Both the position numbers and the translations under genes were made by a program. The notes beneath the pieces are model-generated. The model searched no databases. It was not told where the DNA came from and saw only the letters and a program-made list of their open reading frames with translations. A DNA stretch of 48,650 bases from Desulfosporosinus sp. HMP52 (lineage in GTDB: Bacteria; Bacillota; Desulfitobacteriia; Desulfitobacteriales; Desulfitobacteriaceae): NCBI RefSeq assembly GCF_000765145.1, contig NZ_JMGA01000003.1:1-48650 (forward strand), written 5' to 3'. This document shows positions 42,335 through 48,650 of the stretch, in pieces. Numbering within the stretch: position 1 is the first letter of the stretch; every line of letters begins with the position of its first letter.

Positions 42335-43283
42335 TAAAAACTTGAAGCTGTTGCTCAAAGTGCTGTTCTCCTTGGCTCTCATCGGTTGGTTTATTAAAGC
42401 CTTTGATTGGGCTCAGATTGTCGGAATGCTTGCCGGGGTGAAACTTAGCTGGCTGGCTGTCGCAGTAGGGTGGATACTTTTGGCTATGGTTGTCAGTACA
42501 GTTAAGTGGCATGTCATTACTGCAGCCCTAGGGCTTAAACTCAGTTATCGAGAGTTGTGGCGGGCCTATTGGGTGGGAATATTTTTTAACAACTTTTTGC
42601 CTTCCAGTATTGGCGGCGACGGGCTGCGGATACTTTGGGCAGCAAAACTAAGCGGAGATTCTCCCGGTGCCACATCTTCTGTTGTCATCGAACGGATTTT
42701 AGCCACGACAGGGCTGGCTCTTTTAGGATTACTGGGGTGTATGTTTGTTGACAATCCCAATCAGAAATTGATTTGCTTATTTTGTTTTCTTATTGTCCTG
42801 ACTGCCGGATTATTAGCTTTAGTAATTGGCGGGAGGGCCCCGAAGTTTATTATGGCCAGCCAAAATAAGATTTCTGTATTTCTTATCGGAATGACCAAGC
42901 ATGGTGTGAGAGTCAAAAAAAATCCTCTCTCCCTGGTCAATGCCTTAGCCTGGTCTTTTGTTTTTCAAGTCTGCATTGTTGGTACAAATTACGCCTTGTT
43001 TCAGAGCCTTTCCCTGAGCATGGTGGATGTCTTACAGTCAGTTTATGTCATACCGGCAACCTCAGTAGCATCTATGCTGCCTTTAGGTATTAATGGCTAT
43101 GGTCTGAGAGAGGGTGCCTATGTTATGCTGTTAACTCCTTTTGGAGTGCCCAAGGCGGGAGCTTTTAGCACTTCGGTTTTGTTTGCTTTCTTAGTCAGCG
43201 CTTGCAGCCTTTGGGGCGGTTGGCTCTGGTTTACCGCCAGAGAAAAGAAGCAAATCTTTAATTCAGAATCAACAACAATTTAA
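42327..43283 (+). CDS. lysylphosphatidylglycerol-flippase-type (YbhN/UPF0104) membrane protein
   Basis: A 318-residue protein from ATG 42327 (AGGAG six bases upstream), overlapping the previous gene by 8 bp. About eight helices and the family blocks GIFFNNFLPSSIGGDGLRIL, SSVVIERILATTGLALLG and LPLGINGYGLREGAYVMLL. Members resemble the flippase half of MprF and are thought to move lipids. In the E. coli cluster this place is taken by the second VTT protein. Confidence 0.87.
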   Translation: MLNKNLKLLLKVLFSLALIGWFIKAFDWAQIVGMLAGVKLSWLAVAVGWILLAMVVSTVKWHVITAALGLKLSYRELWRAYWVGIFFNNFLPSSIGGDGLRILWAAKLSGDSPGATSSVVIERILATTGLALLGLLGCMFVDNPNQKLICLFCFLIVLTAGLLALVIGGRAPKFIMASQNKISVFLIGMTKHGVRVKKNPLSLVNALAWSFVFQVCIVGTNYALFQSLSLSMVDVLQSVYVIPATSVASMLPLGINGYGLREGAYVMLLTPFGVPKAGAFSTSVLFAFLVSACSLWGGWLWFTAREKKQIFNSESTTI

Positions 43284-43315
43284 ACTAATCTAATTAATGA
43301 GGAGAGATTTGCAAG

Positions 43316-44020
43316 ATGAAATTCATGTCAAACAAAACACTAAAAATGAGTAAGGTTTTATTATCAGCGGTTCTTTCAGTAGGTATTATCGCCTCCCTTA
43401 GTGGCTGTGGTTCAAATGAATCAGCCAAAAATTCTGCTACCCCCCCGGCGGATTCCGCTGGTTCCAACTTAATAGTGAGCCAAACGAATCCGATTGTTAT
43501 TGATAAAGAGGCTAAAACAGTCAAGGTCTACACAGAAGTGAATGGCAAGTACTTTGTTGAACCAACCCGTCACGGTGTCGTATTTAAAGATGGTTCAAAC
43601 GGTTCAAAATCTGTGCTAAAAGCTTGGGGAAATCAAAACGACTTCTATAACGGTTTAGTCGATATCGGTGCCAAACCGGGGAACAACTTAAAGCTTGATT
43701 CCGTTGGAGTGGCCGTCGAAGGTGATCCCCTGGATGTCTCTATCACCTGGGCAGGAGCCGGAAAAGAAATTCCTTTTGGAGATGGCATTCTTGATTCAAC
43801 GAAAAAAGGCTTTGATTTCCGTTTTGGTGGCAACCAAGAAAATGCTAAAGCTAAAAACACGGGCTGTATTCTCTGCTTAGATAGTTGTCCCGTGGGTATT
43901 ACCAGTAATGCTGCTCATCCAACGAAAGATTTTGACAACAAAATAGCTGAATTTAAAGGAAACCAAGAGGTTCTGCCAGCGGATGGTACCCCTGTAGTTG
44001 TGACCTTTAAGCTTAAATAG
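43316..44020 (+). CDS. ydjY: YdjY-like cysteine-containing lipoprotein
   Basis: A 234-residue lipoprotein (lipobox SLSGC, Cys31; a linker rich in Ser, Ala and Pro follows). The core has VYTEVNGKYFVEPTRHGVVF, VDIGAKPGNNLK and VAVEGDPLDVSITW. Near the C terminus is GCILCLDSCPVGITSNAAHP, half of a ferredoxin-like site (CxxCxxxCP), as in E. coli YdjY. It probably sits on the outer face of the membrane and may bind one Fe-S cluster or metal. Function unknown. Confidence 0.82.
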   Translation: MKFMSNKTLKMSKVLLSAVLSVGIIASLSGCGSNESAKNSATPPADSAGSNLIVSQTNPIVIDKEAKTVKVYTEVNGKYFVEPTRHGVVFKDGSNGSKSVLKAWGNQNDFYNGLVDIGAKPGNNLKLDSVGVAVEGDPLDVSITWAGAGKEIPFGDGILDSTKKGFDFRFGGNQENAKAKNTGCILCLDSCPVGITSNAAHPTKDFDNKIAEFKGNQEVLPADGTPVVVTFKLK

Positions 44021-44034
44021 GTGAGATATACACT

Positions 44035-44445
44035 ATGAATACTAAACAAAGGAAATGGTTAAATGTCCTGGGCTCAGGACTGTTAGGATTTAATTTTGGC
44101 TTTGTGGCTGCCCTTCTCCTCGCCCAATGGACTTGGCTGGAGCTTAGGGTTAACACTGGCCTGGCAATTCTGGTGGGAGTAGGGATCGGCTTAGGCATTG
44201 GCTTGCTTAGAACGATTAAACGCCCTTTAGCTGTTGAGAGTATCTCCCTGCTGGCTATGCTTATCTCGCTGTTAGGTATTGGCGATGCCCAAATTTCGTC
44301 GCTCAAAATCCTAACGGGGTACACCATCCGGGAAGGGCTCTTAATGCCTGATATATCTTTGCAAGTTGCTAATCTTATCTTTAGCCTCTTAACATTAGGG
44401 AGTATTTTAAGTGCTATAGTCCTTAAACGTAAAATTTCAGGATAG
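44035..44445 (+). CDS. small uncharacterised membrane protein
   Basis: A 136-residue protein with four predicted helices (LGFNFGFVAALLLAQWTWL, GLAILVGVGIGLGIGLL, ISLLAMLISLLGI, LIFSLLTLGSILSAIVL). It lies 14 bp after the YdjY-like gene and is probably in the same operon. No family is recognised. Confidence 0.65.
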   Translation: MNTKQRKWLNVLGSGLLGFNFGFVAALLLAQWTWLELRVNTGLAILVGVGIGLGIGLLRTIKRPLAVESISLLAMLISLLGIGDAQISSLKILTGYTIREGLLMPDISLQVANLIFSLLTLGSILSAIVLKRKISG

Positions 44446-44528
44446 AACCTCCCGCTACAAAACAATTATTCTACAAATGTTTGGGGATTTTCTCCGGAGA
44501 GAGAGTACTTAGTGATGGGGGAAGGGAC

Positions 44529-44990
44529 ATGAAAGAAATAAACGTTCCGACAATTGGGGTACAAGGATTAAGCGGGCCGGATATAGCTAGAGAAGCCATG
44601 CAGCGGGGTCTAAACTGTTGTGAATCCGTATTAACCGCCGCTAATGAAGTATGGAATCTTAAGCTAAGCTCGGACCTGTTTTTTGCAGCTAAACTATTTA
44701 AAGAAGGAATGGGCAATGGCTGTACTTGTGGGGCACTTGTGGGAATAGTTCTGGCCTCCGGAGTTATTCGAGAAAGATATGGCTTACCCGAGGATGAAGA
44801 CCTGGCTAAGCGGTTACACTCAAGTTTTAAACAAGAGTACAAGTCTTCTTGTTGTGCGGTATTGCGAAAAAAGCAATCGTTTTTTGATCGAATCAGCAAA
44901 AAGGGTTGTATTCGAGTGACCGAGGGTGCTACTGCCATACTCGTTAAAGAGTGGGAGAACTTGCAGCCGTTAAACGAAAAAACAACTTAA
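44529..44990 (+). CDS. C-GCAxxG-C-C family protein
   Basis: A 153-residue protein from ATG 44529 (GGGGGAAGGG upstream). Conserved cysteines appear as AMQRGLNCCESVL, GMGNGCTCGALVGIVLASG and YKSSCCAVL plus a late GCIRV, the layout of C_GCAxxG_C_C proteins thought to bind metal or act in redox. This family often accompanies selenium or respiratory genes. All expected cysteines are UGC/UGU here, none UGA. It ends the ydj/ynj-like cluster. Confidence 0.85.
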   Translation: MKEINVPTIGVQGLSGPDIAREAMQRGLNCCESVLTAANEVWNLKLSSDLFFAAKLFKEGMGNGCTCGALVGIVLASGVIRERYGLPEDEDLAKRLHSSFKQEYKSSCCAVLRKKQSFFDRISKKGCIRVTEGATAILVKEWENLQPLNEKTT

Positions 44991-45002
44991 TTTTTATACT
45001 AG

Positions 45003-45046
45003 AAACAAATACCTCCCGAAGCCTTAGCCACGGGAGGTATTTGTTT
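45003..45046 (+). terminator. terminator of the ydj/ynj-like cluster
   Basis: AAACAAATACCTCCCG (45003-45018) pairs perfectly with CGGGAGGTATTTGTTT (45031-45046). The 16-bp stem is symmetric and may serve both directions. Confidence 0.9.
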
Positions 45047-45048
45047 AT

Positions 45049-45175
45049 CTACTTGGCAACGTCATATTTAGCTTCTTGCCAGGTTGTGATGCCACCTGGT
45101 AGTCTATATACCTCACTAAAGCCCTGTTGTTTAGCGAGAACTGCTCCCACGTCACTTCTGTTTTACGACCTAATT
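45049..45175 (-). pseudogene. C-terminal relic of a rhodanese-domain protein
   Basis: On the minus strand the frame reads RSDVGAVLAKQQGFSEVYRL and PGGITTWQEAKYDVAK to TAG at 45049-45051. This is the last third of a rhodanese domain (sulfur transfer). The active-site cysteine loop is gone; a stop lies just upstream in frame. Confidence 0.72.
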
Positions 45176-45419
45176 GTAGCAGCATAAGCGTCATCGTGTA
45201 TTGCTCTGATTCATGATTCCCCTAAACTTACAGCAAATCTATTAGTACTTTTTCATGCTGCTGGCATCCAGCCATTGTTTTGACGGCATATTTGGAAATT
45301 CTTTCCGATTGGACACTGTTATTAATTAAAAGTTAATAGTACGCTGCTCCTTTCGACATGCTTCACTTCTTAAGCATGAGATAATTATCAAGATCAGAAT
45401 AGAAGGAGTGTAGAATAGA
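45176..45419. other. intergenic stretch before the wall protein
   Basis: No ORF. AGTTAATAGT and GCATGAGATAATTATC may hold the promoter; AGAAGGAG is the ribosome site of the next gene. Confidence 0.35.
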
Positions 45420-47168
45420 ATGAGCAAAAAGATAGTTGCCTTAATCCTTATTTTATGTAGCTGTATTATGTTTGGCAGACCGGGATATGCAGTTGCAATT
45501 GAGCAGGATTCAGGCGCTGAAGAATCAGAAAGACCCGAAGTGGACAGGCTGTCTGGGCTAACAAAATTTGAGACTGCTAAAATAATCTCTGAATATTATT
45601 GCAATGGTAAAGCTAAGAATGTAATACTCGCAACGGGCAATGATTTTGCAGATGCTTTATCTGCAAGTGTCTTAGCTCACGAGAAGGAGGCTCCTATACT
45701 CTTAGTTGATTCTGCAGTGGAAAACTCAAAAGATGCCTTTGAGTTCTGCACAGAACATCTTGATAAAAGTGGCACGGTTTATATAATTGGTGGTACTGGA
45801 ATTATAGGGGAAGAATTCGAAGCTAAACTTAGCGAACTTGGATTTACGAACGTGATCAGAATTGCTGGGCTGGATAGATATGATACATCTTATCAGATTG
45901 CCTGTTCCCTTAATAAGGTAATTTCCACAGTAGTTTTAACCTCCGGCGAACAGTATGCCGATGCCTTAAGTATATCTAGCTTTGCGGCAAATAAAGGATG
46001 GCCGATTCTTTTATCCCCCCATGGTGAACTGCCTCAAGGAATAAAGACCTTCCTGCAAGAAAAAAAGCCTTTGCAAGTATACATAGCTGGGGGAGTAGGG
46101 GTGATCTCTGATAATGTTACATCGGAAATAGCAAGTCTCCTGCCCCAAGCGAGTATCCAACGATTGATGGGAGAAACCAGGTTTGATACAAATGTGGCCA
46201 TTGCAGAAACCTTCGCACCAAATCCATCAACCATCTACCTAGCAACTGGGTACGGGTTTGCCGATGCTCTAGCTGGGAGTATCGTGGCAGCCAAGTCGGG
46301 AAATCCAATTATATTTATCGACCCTTCAGTCCCCACATTGCCTAAATCAACTGCGAGTTACTTTGCGAAACTTTATGCAAATATCCAAAACCCCAGGTTG
46401 GTCTCTTTTGGTGGCAGCGGAGTTGTAAAGGATGAGATATTAAAAAGTTCAAGAGACTTGATTTGGGGTGCAGCCAGAGAGACGAGTATCTATTCTATAG
46501 ATGATATCTCTGCTGCTGTTACTCAAAAGGAAGAGTATTCTTTGCCAACTACGCTTCAAGCAAGGCAATATAACAGTGAAATTATTGAGGTGCCTGTTCA
46601 GTGGAATCCTAAGTTCGTGGATACTGACAAAATAGGATTGCTAATCTATGAGGGAACTGTTGATGGCTATAATAAAAATATTAAACTTAATCTTACGGTC
46701 AAAGAACCGGTGCCAATCCCAATTGCCCAATACACTACATATTTTAATGCTGCTCATCTAAATCGAACAGAGAACCTTCGCCTCGCTGCCAAGGCTCTCG
46801 ATGGGAAACTATTAGCGCCGGGAGAAGGTTTTTCTTTTAACGAAAGTGTTGGTGAGCGAACTGTTCAAGCCGGTTATAAAGAGGCTATGGTTATCGTGGG
46901 AGATGCTTTCGTCCCAGGGCTTGGCGGCGGAGTATGTCAAGTTTCCTCGACACTTTATAATGCTGTTACTCTAGCCAATTTGCAAATTATTGAAAGGCAC
47001 CCTCATTCTCTGCCCGTGGATTATGTTCCTTCCGGTCAAGATGCAACGGTTAGTTATCCAATCCTCGATTTCAAATTTAGAAACAGTAGAAAGGTTCCTA
47101 TTCTAATTCGCAGTATCGTTGCTGAAAACTCCCTAACCTTTCAACTTTATGAAAAGAGCGAAAAATAA
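45420..47168 (+). CDS. secreted wall protein: three CWB2 repeats plus a VanW domain
   Basis: A 582-residue protein with a signal peptide (IVALILILCSCIMFG), three cell-wall-binding type 2 repeats at about 42-135, 140-230 and 235-345 (each with LxGxxRFDTxxxIA-like start, ATGNDFADALSASVLA-like middle and YIIGGTGII-like end), a short Ig-like strand region (ETSIYSIDDISAAV to IKLNLTVKEP), and a C-terminal VanW domain with LNRTENLRLAAKALDG, LLAPGEGFSFNESVGERT and GLGGGVCQVSSTLYNA. CWB2 anchors proteins to anionic wall polymers. VanW's activity is unknown. Confidence 0.92.
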   Translation: MSKKIVALILILCSCIMFGRPGYAVAIEQDSGAEESERPEVDRLSGLTKFETAKIISEYYCNGKAKNVILATGNDFADALSASVLAHEKEAPILLVDSAVENSKDAFEFCTEHLDKSGTVYIIGGTGIIGEEFEAKLSELGFTNVIRIAGLDRYDTSYQIACSLNKVISTVVLTSGEQYADALSISSFAANKGWPILLSPHGELPQGIKTFLQEKKPLQVYIAGGVGVISDNVTSEIASLLPQASIQRLMGETRFDTNVAIAETFAPNPSTIYLATGYGFADALAGSIVAAKSGNPIIFIDPSVPTLPKSTASYFAKLYANIQNPRLVSFGGSGVVKDEILKSSRDLIWGAARETSIYSIDDISAAVTQKEEYSLPTTLQARQYNSEIIEVPVQWNPKFVDTDKIGLLIYEGTVDGYNKNIKLNLTVKEPVPIPIAQYTTYFNAAHLNRTENLRLAAKALDGKLLAPGEGFSFNESVGERTVQAGYKEAMVIVGDAFVPGLGGGVCQVSSTLYNAVTLANLQIIERHPHSLPVDYVPSGQDATVSYPILDFKFRNSRKVPILIRSIVAENSLTFQLYEKSEK

Positions 47169-47171
47169 TGC

Positions 47172-47203
47172 AAATCGGCCGTAAAAAACGGCCGATTTGT
47201 TGT
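47172..47203 (+). terminator. terminator between converging genes
   Basis: AAATCGGCCGT (47172-47182), loop AAAAA, ACGGCCGATTT (47188-47198), then GTTGTTT. Confidence 0.9.
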
Positions 47204-47209
47204 TTGAGA

Positions 47210-47395
47210 TTATCCGGTTTTTGCCTCTCCCATAATGATTCTATAGTATTTATTTAGTTCTTCATCGAGATCCTGACTTAACTTAATGACGGAGGGATCG
47301 GAGATGCTTTTACCTTGCCTTACAGTGTAGCAGAGTTCTTTGCGCAGATCCTCAATAGTCGCCAGTAAAATCTTCAAATCTTTGGATATTTTCAT
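47210..47395 (-). CDS. Spo0E-like aspartyl-phosphate phosphatase
   Basis: A 61-residue protein from ATG 47395 (AGAGGAGTGG upstream); the longer frame from 47458 has no ribosome site. It has a two-helix hairpin with the family signature IKLSQDLDEELNKYYRIIMG (SQxLD). Spo0E-type proteins dephosphorylate Spo0A~P and so delay sporulation. It suggests an endospore-former. Confidence 0.85.
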   Translation of the reverse strand: MKISKDLKILLATIEDLRKELCYTVRQGKSISDPSVIKLSQDLDEELNKYYRIIMGEAKTG

Positions 47396-47571
47396 CCACT
47401 CCTCTTTTAAGGAGATAATAGCAGAAATTGGATAGGAAAAGTGTGACTCAAATCTCAATTTAGCTGTGTTAATTACATCAAGTTAATTGGCATATATTAA
47501 CTAATTCCTTTCAAATAGTTTTCAGCTATTCAGCAAAAACTAAGCGGAAAGTATTGAAAGGAGCTAGTAAA

Positions 47572-48189
47572 ATGAAAGTACTTGATAATCTTAATAGGGT
47601 TGCAAGGTATATGAATGTCAGCAGAAATATGAGAGATTCTATCCCGATTGGTTTCTTAAGTGGTCTGGTGGGAACTATTGCTATGGATCTAAGCAACATA
47701 ATCTTTAAGAAATCAGGTGTCAGTGAAAAGACATATGCTCAATATGCGGGATCCGTTCTGATGAGTCCCTTTAGACTGTTATTAAAGGAAAATCGAATTT
47801 TAGGACAGATCCTCCACCTGATTACAGGCTCAATTGTTGGCATTCCGCTATTTGCTGTTCTGAAGAAAACCGGAAAGGATAATTATCTTTTTAAGGGAGC
47901 AGTTTATGGTACATTTACCTGGGAACTTCTTTATTCCTTTGGGTTAAGATACGGAGTTTTCAGAACAAAGGCCTATTCTACGAGAACCCATCTGACTACA
48001 TTAATCGACAACCTGGTATATGGCTTTTCCTCTGCGGCAACAATGGTTTTTCTAACAGATAAGGCAGTTTTTCCAAATGCCAGTAAAAACCAAGTAGAGA
48101 CACGAGGAGTCAGTGAATTATCCCAGAGAAGCATTGATCCCAGTGATGAGCTTTTAGATGATTATGAAAATGAAGTGAGGTTTCATTAA
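47572..48189 (+). CDS. uncharacterised membrane protein
   Basis: A 205-residue protein from ATG 47572 (AAAGGAGC upstream); the in-frame TTG at 47554 lies over the ribosome site. Four hydrophobic segments (IPIGFLSGLVGTIAMDLSNI, ILHLITGSIVGIPLFAVL, GAVYGTFTWELLYSFGL, LIDNLVYGFSSAATMVFL) and an acidic C-terminal tail. No family name is certain; the small-membrane-protein layout recalls YqhR-like proteins. Confidence 0.7.
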   Translation: MKVLDNLNRVARYMNVSRNMRDSIPIGFLSGLVGTIAMDLSNIIFKKSGVSEKTYAQYAGSVLMSPFRLLLKENRILGQILHLITGSIVGIPLFAVLKKTGKDNYLFKGAVYGTFTWELLYSFGLRYGVFRTKAYSTRTHLTTLIDNLVYGFSSAATMVFLTDKAVFPNASKNQVETRGVSELSQRSIDPSDELLDDYENEVRFH

Positions 48190-48582
48190 ATGGTTGTTGA
48201 AGCTGTAGACAGAAAGACGGTTCTTCTGTCTGGCTCTGGGGCGGAGCGCTTTTTAGCTGTGTTAACCCGTGCGAAGACGGTGTCTTCGATCTGCATGCGT
48301 CTGCGAGTTCCGCCCCTGGCTCGCTGGACGGTTCGCGAGCGCGTCCGAACCTCCGGGCTTTTCTGCATGTGAACCTGCGGCGCGCTACGGAGACGCGAAC
48401 CGTCGGCCCTCGCCTTAGCGCGGCTCCACTGACGCAGCCGCTTTGCAGACAAGCGCTCCTTCAGCCAGTTTGTTGCGAGTGGAAGCAGAACTTTGAGAGT
48501 GCTCAGGTTAGGTTTCGCGGAATCTTACGCGTGTTAGGTATTTTTCATCATCTGATGGTGCGGCTTTGGTAGCGGCATGAAA
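48190..48582. other. GC-rich structured non-coding stretch
   Basis: It starts right after the membrane-protein stop and is far richer in GC than the gene. Inverted pairs include GACGGTTCGCG (48327-48337) with CGCGAACCGTC (48394-48404), and the hairpin GCGAAGACGGTGTCTTCG near 48271, which resembles one at 36471. Open frames here are on both strands without ribosome sites and give low-complexity Arg/Ser-rich products. Confidence 0.55.
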
Positions 48583-48650
48583 ATCTACTCTGAAAAAAGC
48601 CCCAGGACATACTTAAGAATAATAGACCCTAAAGACAGGGCGGCTTCGAT
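48583..48650 (+). repeat. 66-bp boundary repeat, copy 2, cut by the window end
   Basis: Matches 36258-36323 up to GGCGGCTTCGAT, the last bases of the window. The rest of the element lies outside. Confidence 0.85.

Noticed and set aside
48186-48452. 88-codon Arg-rich ORF in the GC-rich stretch
   Set aside because: GC-rich sequence gives long open frames on both strands; no ribosome site and no recognisable fold.
1-48650. tRNA, rRNA or tRNA-Sec genes
   Set aside because: I scanned for T-loop-like GGTTCRANNCC blocks with matching acceptor stems and found none.

Overview
The window looks like chromosome of an anaerobic, spore-forming, selenium-using Firmicute of the Desulfosporosinus/Desulfitobacterium type (Peptococcaceae). 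This placement is inferred from gene content: a Spo0E-like phosphatase, a VanW/CWB2 wall protein, a Tat-exported molybdoenzyme, a CGGC-domain protein, rubredoxin, selD, and strong AGGAGG-type ribosome sites with many TTG and GTG starts. No 16S or tRNA gene was seen.

The most important result is that three genes are longer than a plain stop-to-stop reading shows, because each contains an in-frame UGA that reads as selenocysteine. They are selD (UGA at 2078-2080, minus strand), a TsoY-like membrane protein (4760-4762) and a cysteine-rich DUF5714-like protein (22799-22801). In all three a compact hairpin follows the UGA, and the first apical-loop base is a G located 18, 19 and 19 nt after it, the geometry of a bacterial SECIS.

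Layout. 1-900: an insertion-sequence end, a repeat with a 55-residue ORF, and a decayed integrase. 1064-5154: selenium locus (selD, divergent LysR regulator, CGGC protein, TsoY-like selenoprotein, small protein). 5236-7305: FetAB-like metal exporter and a ChrB N-terminal-like protein. 7560-9001: a broken J-domain gene, a peptidoglycan-binding protein with a 12-bp tandem repeat, a broken Tat-leader ORF and tatA. 9153-17651: a three-part sensory system (PhnD-like lipoprotein, histidine kinase, NarL-type regulator) followed by a TtrBCA/SrdBCA-type respiratory molybdoenzyme operon. 17652-20064: a gene-poor scrapyard of repeats and relics. 20065-23767: OmpR-type two-component system, ferredoxin, a broken ORF and the DUF5714-like selenoprotein. 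23768-30060: accessory genes (Fic, Crp/Fnr, FMN-binding protein, DUF1638, pRiA4b ORF-3-like, HipBA-like pair) among relics of mobile genes. 30146-31974: ECF sigma factor and DUF4179-type anti-sigma. 32265-36135: rubredoxin, FAD/Fe-S D-2-hydroxyacid dehydrogenase, ZIP transporter. 36760-44990: a cluster matching the E. coli ydjXYZ-ynjBCDF set, ending in a C-GCAxxG-C-C family protein. 45049-48189: a rhodanese relic, a CWB2-VanW wall protein, a Spo0E-like protein and a membrane protein. 48190-48650: a GC-rich structured stretch and the start of a second copy of a repeat also present at 36258.

How the parts fit: selD supplies selenophosphate for the Sec proteins. tatA serves the Tat-signal molybdenum and Fe-S subunits, which the lipoprotein/kinase/regulator set immediately upstream probably controls in response to an oxyanion-type electron acceptor. 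The ydj/ynj-like cluster combines ABC uptake, phospholipid-head-group chemistry, lipid-type membrane proteins and a Cys-rich lipoprotein into one undescribed unit. Mobile-element debris is concentrated at 1-900, 17.7-20 kb and 23.8-30 kb.
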